The notes under the pieces: generated by a model
Told to the model about the DNA's origin: nothing
The model's input: only the letters and a program-made list of their open reading frames with translations
The model's database searches: none
Position numbers and translations under genes: made by a program
Shown: in pieces, positions 17,769-25,198 of the stretch
Layout of the letters: each line of letters begins with the position of its first letter
How positions within the stretch are numbered: the stretch's first letter is position 1
From: an uncultured Lachnospiraceae bacterium
GTDB taxonomy: Bacteria > Bacillota > Clostridia > Lachnospirales > Lachnospiraceae
DNA: 37,055 bases
Direction: 5' to 3'
Assembly: GCA_902785635.1 (NCBI GenBank)
Contig: CACZZH010000028.1
Location: 1-37,055 of the forward strand

Positions 17769-18281
17769 TCAATTCTCCTCTTTTTCTGCTTCTGTTTCTG
17801 TTTCCTCTTCCTCTTCAGGCGCATCTTCCACATTATATAGATCGCCGTTCACTTTGGTCACATACATGATTCCTTCAAGATGATCCAGCTCATGGCAGAT
17901 TGCCCGGGCAAGAAGTTCGGTCCCTTCCACCTCAAAGGGCTGCATGTTTACATCCAGAGCCTGGGCCTTCACATAGTTCGGGCGGGTCACCTCTCCTGCC
18001 TGTCCGGGGACGCTCAGGCAGCCCTCCTGCCCGCACTGCTCTCCCGACTGCTCCACGATCTGCGGATTTACCATCACGATCGGACCTTCCCCGACATCGA
18101 TCACAACGATCCGCCTGAGCACACCGACCTGGGGTGCTGCGAGTCCCACTCCTTCTGCCTGGTACATCGTTTCCAGCATATCATCCACAAGTTCTTTGAG
18201 CCGCGGAGTCATCTCCTTAACTTCTCTGCATTTCTTTTCCAGTACAGGATCTCCCAGTGTTCGGATCTGTCGAAGTGCCAT
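17769..18281 (-). CDS. def: Peptide deformylase
   Basis: The product is 170 residues and removes the N-formyl group from new proteins. The three family motifs are present: GVGLAAPQVG, EGCLSVPG (metal-ligand Cys) and CHELDHLEG (HExxH, two His ligands and catalytic Glu). The last 20 residues, after YNVEDAP, form a tail made almost only of Glu, Thr and Ala, longer and more acidic than usual. The stop is one base from the fmt start, so the two enzymes of the formyl-methionine cycle are coupled. Confidence 0.95.
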   Translation of the reverse strand: MALRQIRTLGDPVLEKKCREVKEMTPRLKELVDDMLETMYQAEGVGLAAPQVGVLRRIVVIDVGEGPIVMVNPQIVEQSGEQCGQEGCLSVPGQAGEVTRPNYVKAQALDVNMQPFEVEGTELLARAICHELDHLEGIMYVTKVNGDLYNVEDAPEEEEETETEAEKEEN

Positions 18282-18313
18282 GTATTGTTTCCTCCATTAT
18301 CTGTAACTATTTC

Positions 18314-20671
18314 TTATTCATATATGACTGTTACCGTGCGGTAACCTGAATTTACTGCAATATATACATCGAGGTGTTCCCGGATGCGCTCCAGCAGTTC
18401 CCGGTCCGGCCCCTTCAGATAGAGGACCTTCCGGAACTGATCCTGAATCTTTGAAACAGCTTCATCCGCCGGGCCAAGCACCACGGTGCCCTCTTCCTGC
18501 TCAACGTTTTCTCCTGTTTCCGGTTTTCCTGGTTCTGCCTTTTCCGGTCTCCCTGTTTCTGCCGATGCGTCTGCCCCGGCCTCTTTATTTGCTTCCGGCC
18601 TTTTCCCGGTCAGGCGCTGCAAAACAAGGCGTGCATATTTCCCCAGATACTCCGCTGCCATTTCCAGCTGTTTTTCATCCGCGCAGCTCAGGTGCACCGC
18701 GATCAGATGGCCTGCCGGCGGATAACCGCCGATCAGGCGGTATGACATTTCTTCTTCATAAAAGCGGTGATAGTCCTGAGAAGCCGCACACACGATGGCG
18801 TAATGCCCCGGTGAATAGGTCTGTACGATCACTTCTCCCGGCAGCCTGGCCCGGCCGGCCCTTCCTGCCGCCTGCGTGATCAGCTGGAAAGTACGCTCGC
18901 CTGCCCGGTAATCCGGAACATGCAGCGACAGATCCGCTGCCAGGATGCCCACAAGCGTCACATCCGGAAAATCATGTCCCTTAACGATCATCTGCGTACC
19001 GATCAGGATATCCGCTTCGTGTCCCGCGAAAGAGGACAGCAGCCGGTCATAGGCATCTTTCTTTGAGGTCGTATCAAGATCCATCCGCAGAATGCCTGCA
19101 TCCGGAAAAAGCCTTGCCGTTTCCTCCTCGATCTGCTGTGTACCTGCCCGGAATGACCGGAGAAAACCGGATCCGCATACCGGACATTTTGTGATCTGCG
19201 GCTGCGAATATCCGCAGTAATGGCACACCATTCTTCCGTTCCTGTGCAGTGAGAGAGACACATCACAGTGCGGACATTTGATCACGTGGCCGCAGGACCG
19301 GCAGGAAATGAAGCCCGCATAACCTCTGCGGTTCAAAAACAGCATGACCTGCTCATGCCGGTCCAGGCGGATGCGGATCTCTTCCTGCAGCATGCGGCTG
19401 AGAATCGAGCGGTTGCCGTGAGCAAGCTCCTCCCGCATATCCACGATCCTTGCCCTCGGAAGTCCTTCTCCGTTGATCCTTTCAGGCAGTTCCAGCAGTG
19501 TATATTCTCCCTGACGCGCTTCATAATATGCTGACAGGGAAGGGGTCGCAGATCCCAGCACCAGCGCTGCATGCTCCATGCCTGCCCGCATCCGGGCGAC
19601 TTCACGCGCATGATAGCGCGGAACGCTCTCACTCTGATAAGCACCTTCCTGTTCTTCATCGATCACGATGATGCCCAGGTTTGAAAAAGGTACGAACAAT
19701 GCGGAACGCGGACCGATCATAATATCGATCTCGCCTCTTCTCGCCCTTTCATATTGATCGAACCGCTCGCCCTCCGAAAGCCTGGAGTGGATAAAGGAAA
19801 CTCTTTCTCCAAAACGGCGGCGGAAACGCATTACTGTCTGCCAGGTCAGGGAGATCTCCGGGATCAGCATGATCGCTGTTTTTCCCTGCTGCTGTGCATG
19901 TGCGATCAGTTCCATATACACAGCCGTCTTTCCGCTTCCGGTAACGCCGTGGATCAGGTACCGGCCGCTGATCTGTCTTCCTTCCCACAGAAGATCCATT
20001 TCCCGGCAGATGCTCCGGGTGATCTCCTGTTGGCGGGAGGTAAGGTTCAGCTTTCCCTTCTCCAAAGAGGGCAATGATGACACAGTGGGATTGCGCCAGG
20101 CAGATTCCCGGATGATCTCCACCACACCCTGCTCCTCCAGTGCCCTGACCACGGCCGGTCCTGCCTTCAGCTTCTCCCTGGCGAGCTCCAGCGGCAGCAC
20201 CGGCTCTTCCATCAGCGCTTCCATAAGCCTCGCCCTTGCCGTCTGGTGCTTTTTCTGATAGAGCGCAAGCTTATCCTGCGCCTCCTGCGCAGAGATCTTT
20301 CTTTTCAGATACTGCTGCTGTCTGGTCTTTACCCTTCTGCGGATCGGAAAGACCGTCCGCAGGGCCTGCGCCATTGTAGATCCGTATCTTGTGCGGATCT
20401 TCGCCGCCAGCGATACCAGACGGGCTTCCTCATCCAGCCCGTCGGTGATCACCCGCTGAATGTCCTTTATCTTTTCCGGCGCAAACTGTGCCCGCTCGCT
20501 GACGGAGATCACATATCCGCGCAGCACACGGTTTGCCCTGCCGAAAGGGACCTCCACTACGCTTCCTGCACCGACCTGCTGCCAGAGCTGCTGCGGTATC
20601 CTGTATTCAAAGGTCCGGTCAAGGTCCTCACTGGTTATATCAACAACGATTCTTGCGTACTTTTCCTGCAT
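18314..20671 (-). CDS. priA: Primosomal protein N' (replication restart helicase PriA)
   Basis: The product is 785 residues and reloads the replisome at stalled forks. The N-terminal DNA-binding domain (about 1-105) precedes a superfamily 2 helicase with GVTGSGKT (Walker A), VIDEEQEGAYQSE (Walker B region), GSATPS and, later, QAAGRAGR. Eight cysteines in CRSCGHVIKCPHC and CHYCGYSQPQITKCPVCG bind two zinc ions. Within the C-terminal domain, after LQRLTGKRPE, there is an insertion of roughly 45 residues rich in Pro, Glu, Ala and Gly that ordinary PriA lacks. It lies 15 bases after murE and leads the def-fmt series. Confidence 0.95.
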   Translation of the reverse strand: MQEKYARIVVDITSEDLDRTFEYRIPQQLWQQVGAGSVVEVPFGRANRVLRGYVISVSERAQFAPEKIKDIQRVITDGLDEEARLVSLAAKIRTRYGSTMAQALRTVFPIRRRVKTRQQQYLKRKISAQEAQDKLALYQKKHQTARARLMEALMEEPVLPLELAREKLKAGPAVVRALEEQGVVEIIRESAWRNPTVSSLPSLEKGKLNLTSRQQEITRSICREMDLLWEGRQISGRYLIHGVTGSGKTAVYMELIAHAQQQGKTAIMLIPEISLTWQTVMRFRRRFGERVSFIHSRLSEGERFDQYERARRGEIDIMIGPRSALFVPFSNLGIIVIDEEQEGAYQSESVPRYHAREVARMRAGMEHAALVLGSATPSLSAYYEARQGEYTLLELPERINGEGLPRARIVDMREELAHGNRSILSRMLQEEIRIRLDRHEQVMLFLNRRGYAGFISCRSCGHVIKCPHCDVSLSLHRNGRMVCHYCGYSQPQITKCPVCGSGFLRSFRAGTQQIEEETARLFPDAGILRMDLDTTSKKDAYDRLLSSFAGHEADILIGTQMIVKGHDFPDVTLVGILAADLSLHVPDYRAGERTFQLITQAAGRAGRARLPGEVIVQTYSPGHYAIVCAASQDYHRFYEEEMSYRLIGGYPPAGHLIAVHLSCADEKQLEMAAEYLGKYARLVLQRLTGKRPEANKEAGADASAETGRPEKAEPGKPETGENVEQEEGTVVLGPADEAVSKIQDQFRKVLYLKGPDRELLERIREHLDVYIAVNSGYRTVTVIYE

Positions 20672-20686
20672 GGACCCCTTTTTTCT

Positions 20687-22165
20687 TTATTCTTCTTCAA
20701 GAATCTCACGGATCAGCACCCGTTCATCCATCGGGTATTTCTTTCCGCAGATCTCCTGATAATCCTCGTGCCCTTTGCCGGCAAGGATCACGATATCCCC
20801 CGGCTCACCGTTCCGGATCGCATAGCGGATCGCATCCTTCCGGTCCGGAATACGAACATATTTCCCTTCTGTTTTTGAAATTCCTGTAATAATATCGTCA
20901 ATGATGGCGTCCGGCTCCTCGAAACGAGGATTGTCGGAGGTGATGATCGTAAGATCCGCCAGCTTTCCGGACACTTCTCCCATTTCGAACCGGCGCAGCT
21001 TCGAACGGTTTCCGCCGCAGCCGAACAGGCATACCAGCCGGTGAGGATGATATTCCTTCAGTGTCGTCAGCAGACTTTCCAGTGCCATGGCATTATGGGC
21101 ATAATCGATCATCAGCGTGAACTGGTCCGAAACCTTTATCATTTCCACACGGCCCTTCACTTTCGCTGCGTGAAGCGCTGTGAGAATGTTGTCCTTTTCG
21201 ATCTTAAAATGCCTGCACACGGCGATCGCTGCCAGAGAATTGTATACACTGAACATTCCCGGAATATCGATCTCCACATCCAGTTCCATCTTTCCTGCCA
21301 CATGATAGGCGATGCCCAGATAACCGGGGCCGCTGGTCAGATGCGGATTCACAGCCCGAAGATCGGCATTCTCACCCATACCGTATGTTTCCACTTCACA
21401 GGTGTGCCCCTTCAGCATCTCCTCCAGATGTGGGTCATCCGCATTGAAAATTCCCAGACGGCACTGGCGGAACAGTCTTCTCTTGCAGTCCAGATAATCC
21501 TCAAAGCTCTCATGCTCTGCAGGACCGATATGATCCGGCTCTATATTCGTGAAAATACCGATCTCAAACGGAATCCCCGCCGTACGGTCCAGCATCAGCG
21601 CCTGCGAGGAGACCTCCATCACACAGGTATCCATTCCCGCATCCAGCATTTCCGCAAAATATTCCTGGATCGTTACGGACTCCGGTGTTGTATTTGCAGA
21701 GGGGATCACACGTCTGCCGGTAATACTCTCGATCGTACCGATCAGGCCGACATGATATCCCGCACCTTCCAGAATGGAACGGACCATATATGTGGTGGTG
21801 GTTTTTCCCTTTGTGCCGGTGATGCCGATCACCTTCAGCTTTTCTCCCGGATACCCGTACCAGGCTGCCGCGATCAGCGCCATTGCATACCGGCTGCTGT
21901 CCACCTTTACCACTGTAACTGTATCCGGAACTTCTACGCTCTCTTCCACAACGATGGCACCGGCACCTTTCGCCGCCACATCTGCAGCGTATTTATGGCC
22001 GTCGACCACCGCGCCGCGGATACAGAAGAACAGCTCTCCTTCCTTTATTTTCCGGCTGTCATTTTCAATTCCGGTGATCTCGGGATCCGAAGGCCCCTGC
22101 AGGATCGTATATTCCAGCCTTTCAAGCAAAGCAGATAATCTCATAACTGTATTCCATGCCGGCAT
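20687..22165 (-). CDS. murE: UDP-MurNAc-tripeptide synthetase (meso-diaminopimelate type)
   Basis: The product is about 485-492 residues, an ATP-dependent ligase that adds the third residue of the peptidoglycan stem peptide. GITGTKGKTTTTYM is the ATP-binding loop; NTTPES and SSQALMLDRT line the substrate site; YAHN and SDNPRFEEP lie in the C-terminal domain. DNPR is the signature of meso-diaminopimelate-adding enzymes rather than lysine-adding ones, so the wall is predicted to be DAP type. Start: ATG at 22165 has AGGAG 13 bases upstream; ATG at 22144 (MRLSALLERLEY) matches the usual N-terminus but has a weak site. It is the first gene after the promoter at 22243-22271. Confidence 0.94.
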   Translation of the reverse strand: MPAWNTVMRLSALLERLEYTILQGPSDPEITGIENDSRKIKEGELFFCIRGAVVDGHKYAADVAAKGAGAIVVEESVEVPDTVTVVKVDSSRYAMALIAAAWYGYPGEKLKVIGITGTKGKTTTTYMVRSILEGAGYHVGLIGTIESITGRRVIPSANTTPESVTIQEYFAEMLDAGMDTCVMEVSSQALMLDRTAGIPFEIGIFTNIEPDHIGPAEHESFEDYLDCKRRLFRQCRLGIFNADDPHLEEMLKGHTCEVETYGMGENADLRAVNPHLTSGPGYLGIAYHVAGKMELDVEIDIPGMFSVYNSLAAIAVCRHFKIEKDNILTALHAAKVKGRVEMIKVSDQFTLMIDYAHNAMALESLLTTLKEYHPHRLVCLFGCGGNRSKLRRFEMGEVSGKLADLTIITSDNPRFEEPDAIIDDIITGISKTEGKYVRIPDRKDAIRYAIRNGEPGDIVILAGKGHEDYQEICGKKYPMDERVLIREILEEE

Positions 22166-22242
22166 CTACCGTCCGGCACTCCTTTCCTTCATTTCCTTCG
22201 AAAAGGCAGAATCCACCCCTTTTCGATATACTTAGACACAAT

Positions 22243-22271
22243 ATTATACCATCGGAGAAAATGGTTCACAA
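22243..22271 (-). promoter_or_regulatory. Promoter for murE and the downstream operon
   Basis: On the minus strand TTGTGA (22266-22271) and a perfect TATAAT (22243-22248) are 17 bases apart. Transcription would start near 22235, about 70 bases before murE. This is the only good divergent gap upstream of the long minus-strand series. Confidence 0.7.
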
Positions 22272-22292
22272 GTATAGAATTTGTGGTATACT
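22265..22292 (+). promoter_or_regulatory. Promoter for the DUF4317 gene, overlapping the murE promoter
   Basis: On the plus strand TTCACA (22265-22270) and TATACT (22287-22292) are 16 bases apart. Its -35 box shares five of six base pairs with the -35 box of the minus-strand promoter, so the two promoters should compete for RNA polymerase. Confidence 0.6.
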
Positions 22293-22381
22293 ATGGGAAC
22301 GCCTTGCAAACGGACGCAGTCAGTTCGGCTGCATGGGCTCAGAGCCGGAAAACGGCCGGGAAGGAGTATAAACATACAACT

Positions 22382-23647
22382 ATGAATAAAAAGGAAATAT
22401 CCGAGATCAAAAAGCAATATACCCCTAAACACTGTGCGATCACGCGTATCTGCGGATGTTATGTGAATGCAGAAAAAGAAAAGCTGGCATCGTTCTCCCA
22501 GGCTTTTCTTCCTCTTCCGGAAGAAGAAATGTATAAATACTTTGAGCTGCTGCGAAAAGCGCTCTCCGGTACTATAGGAAAAACGCTGCATACGCTGGAA
22601 TTTCCCCTGATGTCGGAAGAGGCTGTTCTTCGGACCACATCCGGTTCTTTACTGGATGCAGTGTCAGATGCGGCTTCGAATGCAGAATCAACTTCTGTCA
22701 CGGATACAGGTTCCGACAGGTCACCTGCTCCGGAGGAAGAAACACCGACTCTGCCGGAGCAGGCTTTTACTCCTCAGGAATTTCTGCTGGCGCTGCGCGA
22801 CAGCTCACTGGAAGATGATATGCTTCTGAACCGGTACTACGACAGTGTGATCTCTTCATTTGACTATGCGGAAAATTACCTGATCCTGCTCGTAAACGCA
22901 AGCTACGACATCCCGGGGAGAGCCAGCGACAACCTGGACATGGATGACGCTTCCGATGAGGTATATCACTATATCCATTCCTGCATCTGCCCGGTGAACC
23001 TGGCAAAGCCTGCCCTGTCCTACGACGCAGCAGAAGGATGTTTCCGGAACCGGGAACGCGACTGGATCGTTGATCCTCCCGCAGTCGGCATTCTGTTTCC
23101 TGCCTTCAATGACCGCAGCAGCGACATCTACAGCATACTGTATTATGTAAAGAACGCAAAAGAAATGCATTCGGAACTGACGGACAGTATCCTGGGCTGC
23201 CCGCTCCCGCTTTCCGCTCCCAGCCAGAAAGAAGTCTTCACGGAGATCATCGAAGAAACGCTCGGTGATGAATGTGATTACGAAACCGTGCGGAATCTGC
23301 ATGACCAGCTGCATGAACTGACACAGGCTGCGAAAGAAAGCCCTGATCCGGTGATCCTGAGCCAGGGCGAAGTCAAAAATCTTCTGGGTGCCTCCGGAGT
23401 TGCCCCGGAACAGCTGGAGGATTTCGGAACCTGTTATGAGGAAAAAACCGGCAGCAGCTGTGCTACTTTTGCAGCCGCAAATATCGCTTCCGAATCCAGA
23501 TATCAGGTTTCCACGCCGGATGTGGAGATCCGGGTCAGCCCCGACCGTTCCGATCTGGTTGAGAAAAAAGTGATCGACGGACGACCGTGTCTGGTCATTC
23601 CCATCACTGACGAAATACATGTAAATGGTATTAAAGTAAAGATCTGA
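22382..23647 (+). CDS. DUF4317 family protein
   Basis: The product is 421 residues. The N-terminal KKEISEIKKQYTPKHCAITRICGCYVNAEKEK is the typical opening of DUF4317, a family of unknown function common in Clostridia. There is no signal peptide or membrane segment. The middle (about residues 95-125) is a low-complexity Ser/Thr/Ala/Glu linker between two predicted domains. The ORF extends to 22283, but the ATG at 22382 fits the family N-terminus; GGAAGGAG lies 15 bases upstream, rather far. It is one of only two plus-strand genes here. The last codons resemble a unit of the repeat that follows. Confidence 0.82.
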   Translation: MNKKEISEIKKQYTPKHCAITRICGCYVNAEKEKLASFSQAFLPLPEEEMYKYFELLRKALSGTIGKTLHTLEFPLMSEEAVLRTTSGSLLDAVSDAASNAESTSVTDTGSDRSPAPEEETPTLPEQAFTPQEFLLALRDSSLEDDMLLNRYYDSVISSFDYAENYLILLVNASYDIPGRASDNLDMDDASDEVYHYIHSCICPVNLAKPALSYDAAEGCFRNRERDWIVDPPAVGILFPAFNDRSSDIYSILYYVKNAKEMHSELTDSILGCPLPLSAPSQKEVFTEIIEETLGDECDYETVRNLHDQLHELTQAAKESPDPVILSQGEVKNLLGASGVAPEQLEDFGTCYEEKTGSSCATFAAANIASESRYQVSTPDVEIRVSPDRSDLVEKKVIDGRPCLVIPITDEIHVNGIKVKI

Positions 23648-23658
23648 CAAGTGAAGAA

Positions 23659-23743
23659 CCGGAAAGTAAAAGATCCGGAAAGTAAAAGATCTGAAAAGTA
23701 AAAGATCCGGAAAGCAAAGATCCGGAAAGCAAAGATCCGGAAA
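23659..23743 (+). repeat. 15-16-bp tandem repeat between the DUF4317 gene and mntP
   Basis: Units begin CCGGAAAGTAAAAGAT at 23659, 23675 and 23691 (16 bp, the third with CTGA for CCGG), then shorten to CCGGAAAGCAAAGAT at 23707 and 23722 (15 bp), with a partial sixth at 23737. The 3' end of the upstream gene (AAAGTAAAGATCTGA) is a degenerate copy, suggesting the array grew from it. No hairpin or promoter is evident. A variable-number repeat is likely. Confidence 0.9.
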
Positions 23744-23793
23744 CAGACAGATTCCTGCAGACACGATCCGGTATTTCAGAAAGGTTTATTCCT

Positions 23794-24345
23794 ATGAGTT
23801 TCGCGGAATTGCTGCTCATCGCAGTCGGCCTGGCAATGGATGCATTTGCAGTCTCCATCTGCAAAGGTCTTTCTCTTCAAAACATCCGGCCGAAGCATAT
23901 GCTCACAGCCGGAGTATGGTTTGGCGGTTTTCAGGCACTGATGCCGGTCCTTGGGTTTTATACCGGAAGGATCTTCTCATCCTTCGTCCAGAACTACAGT
24001 AACTGGATCGCCTTTGCGATCCTGGCTCTGATCGGCATCAATATGATCCGTGAAGCCGGTGAAGAAGAAAACGCAGATGCTTCCATGGCACCGAAGGAGA
24101 TGCTGCTCCTTGCCATCGCCACCAGCATCGACGCGCTTGCCGTAGGTGCATCCTTCGCTTTGCTCCATGTACAGATCATACCGGCGGCAGCACTGATCGG
24201 ATGCACCACTTTCCTGATCAGTGCTGCAGGTATCCGGGTAGGAGCCATCTTCGGGACCCGTTTCCGGAGCCGTGCACAGATCGCCGGCGGGCTGATACTG
24301 ATCGCCATCGGAATCCGAATTCTTGTACAGGGACTTCTGAAATAG
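23794..24345 (+). CDS. mntP: Manganese efflux pump MntP
   Basis: The product is 183 residues with six predicted membrane helices and exports Mn(II). The duplicated family signature is present: GLAMDAFAVSICKGL in helix 1 and ATSIDALAVGASFA in helix 4, each with the essential Asp. GFFQALMP-type sequence is seen as GGFQALMPVLGFY in helix 2. The cytoplasmic loop EEENADASM is short. The ATG at 23794 is preceded by AAAGG. No manganese riboswitch (yybP-ykoY type) is recognisable in the 146 bases upstream, which are occupied by the tandem repeat, so it may depend on the DUF4317 promoter. Confidence 0.93.
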   Translation: MSFAELLLIAVGLAMDAFAVSICKGLSLQNIRPKHMLTAGVWFGGFQALMPVLGFYTGRIFSSFVQNYSNWIAFAILALIGINMIREAGEEENADASMAPKEMLLLAIATSIDALAVGASFALLHVQIIPAAALIGCTTFLISAAGIRVGAIFGTRFRSRAQIAGGLILIAIGIRILVQGLLK

Positions 24346-24364
24346 AATCTGACCCGGTGCCGTT

Positions 24365-24472
24365 GAAAACATATGTTTTCCGCATTCGCGATCTCACTCA
24401 AGCGGACGGCATGCGCGCCAAAATGAGCGGACCATGGAAACTGTTCCCATTTGCTGTTGAATCTGCGGAAAA
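24365..24472. other. Palindrome and long-range inverted repeat after mntP
   Basis: GAAAACATATGTTTTC (24365-24380) is a perfect 16-bp palindrome. Its right half is also part of TTTTCCGCA (24376-24384), which pairs with TGCGGAAAA (24464-24472). The arms enclose about 80 bases, including a GGAA/TTCC mini-hairpin near 24436-24447. Position 20 bases after the mntP stop suggests a transcript end or processing structure, or a small mobile repeat. There is no convincing coding sequence here. Confidence 0.45.
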
Positions 24473-24565
24473 TGTGAGGTGCAAAGTAGTAAGAGCGGCC
24501 GACGGGGCAGGATCCCTCAGCCGGTCGTATCTTGCAGTCCACAAAATCTCTTAATGAGACAACAA

Positions 24566-24670
24566 AAAAACAGGGGTCGAAGCCAGGCTCGGGGAGCCTG
24601 GCTGCAGCGCCATGATTAGCCGCGTAATCATCAGGATTACGCCTCGTATCCTGGGGTTGCCCCTGTTTTT
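24566..24670. repeat. Dispersed hairpin element, copy 2, with 11-bp terminal inverted repeats
   Basis: AAAAACAGGGG (24566-24576) and CCCCTGTTTTT (24660-24670) are perfect inverted repeats bounding a 105-bp segment. Inside are GCCAGGCTC/GAGCCTGGC-type pairing (about 24582-24602) and GCGTAATC/GATTACGC (24622-24629 with 24635-24642, loop ATCAG). ATGATTA (24612-24618) can instead pair with TAATCAT (24625-24631), excluding that second hairpin. Each strand ends in GC-rich pairing plus a T-run, so it could terminate transcripts of both converging genes. The right half is shared with 98-146. Confidence 0.65.
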
Positions 24671-24674
24671 GCAG

Positions 24675-24702
24675 TTGATCTTCTGGATTTTACCTATATA
24701 AT
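24675..24702 (+). promoter_or_regulatory. Promoter-like sequence reading into the 64-bp repeat array
   Basis: TTGATC (24675-24680) and a perfect TATAAT (24697-24702) are 16 bases apart on the plus strand, with a predicted start about 40 bases before the repeat array. The -10 region overlaps an inverted repeat CAGTTGAT/ATCAACTG (24672-24679 with 24701-24708), which could be an operator. No ORF with a ribosome binding site follows, so a non-coding transcript is the natural product if it is active. Confidence 0.4.
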
Positions 24703-24749
24703 CAACTGTTCGAGGTCTTTTTCCGGAGTCGTGACTCATGCCTCCTGGT

Positions 24750-25134
24750 GGAACGGACAACCACAAACATCATATCAAGCGGATTTCTCTGTTCGAATAG
24801 CCCATCAAAGCTCGGAACGGACAACCACAAACACTATATCAAGCGGACTTCTCTGTTCGAATAGCCCATCGCAGCCCGGAACGGACAACCACAAACACCA
24901 TATCAAGCGAACTTCTCTGTTCGAATAGCCCATCGCAGCCCGGAACGGACAACCACAAACACTATATCAAGCGGACTTCTCTGTTCGAATAGCCCATCAA
25001 AGCCCGGAAGGGACAGCCACAAACACCATATCAAGCAGATTTCTCTGTTCGAATAGCCCACCAAAGCCCGGAAGGGACAACCACAAGCACCATATCAAGC
25101 AGATTTCTCTGCTCGAATAGCCCATCGGAAGCCC
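24750..25134. repeat. Six 64-bp direct tandem repeats
   Basis: Units start at 24750, 24814, 24878, 24942, 25006 and 25070, each beginning GGAACGGACAACCACAAAC or a close variant; the last is 65 bp and is followed by a partial unit. Divergence between units is a few percent and rises toward the right. Each holds the palindrome TTCGAA in GTTCGAATAGCCC and a small hairpin of the form AGCRGA-loop-TCTGYT. The unit is not a multiple of three and all frames are interrupted, so it is unlikely to encode protein. There are no unique spacers, so it is not a CRISPR array. Confidence 0.95.
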
Positions 25135-25137
25135 GAA

Positions 25138-25166
25138 CGGGCCACGGGGACAGATTCCATGGCCCG
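25138..25166. other. Hairpin between the repeat array and the protease gene
   Basis: CGGGCCA (25138-25144) pairs with TGGCCCG (25160-25166) around a 15-base loop. It lies about 30 bases beyond the stop of the minus-strand protease gene. No U-run follows directly, so terminator activity is uncertain. Confidence 0.35.
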
Positions 25167-25198
25167 CCTGGATGAGTTGGCGGCAACAACAAAAACTG

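Noticed and set aside
17768..17833. Longer fmt N-terminus starting at 17833
   Set aside because: The extra residues are a Lys/Arg/Gln run read from the acidic tail of def; the TTG at 17767 has a proper ribosome binding site.
23648..23793. Manganese riboswitch upstream of mntP
   Set aside because: The region is mostly tandem repeat and lacks the conserved yybP-ykoY aptamer elements.
23994..24542. 182-residue minus-strand ORF over mntP and its downstream region
   Set aside because: Most of it is antisense to mntP, it has no ribosome binding site, and its N-terminal part comes from the inverted-repeat region.
24750..25134. CRISPR array
   Set aside because: The entire 64-bp unit is repeated, with no unique spacers and no cas genes nearby.
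24750..25134. tRNA-like or degraded tRNA repeats (GTTCGAAT resembles a T-loop)
   Set aside because: No paired T-stem flanks the loop sequence and no acceptor, D or anticodon arms can be formed.
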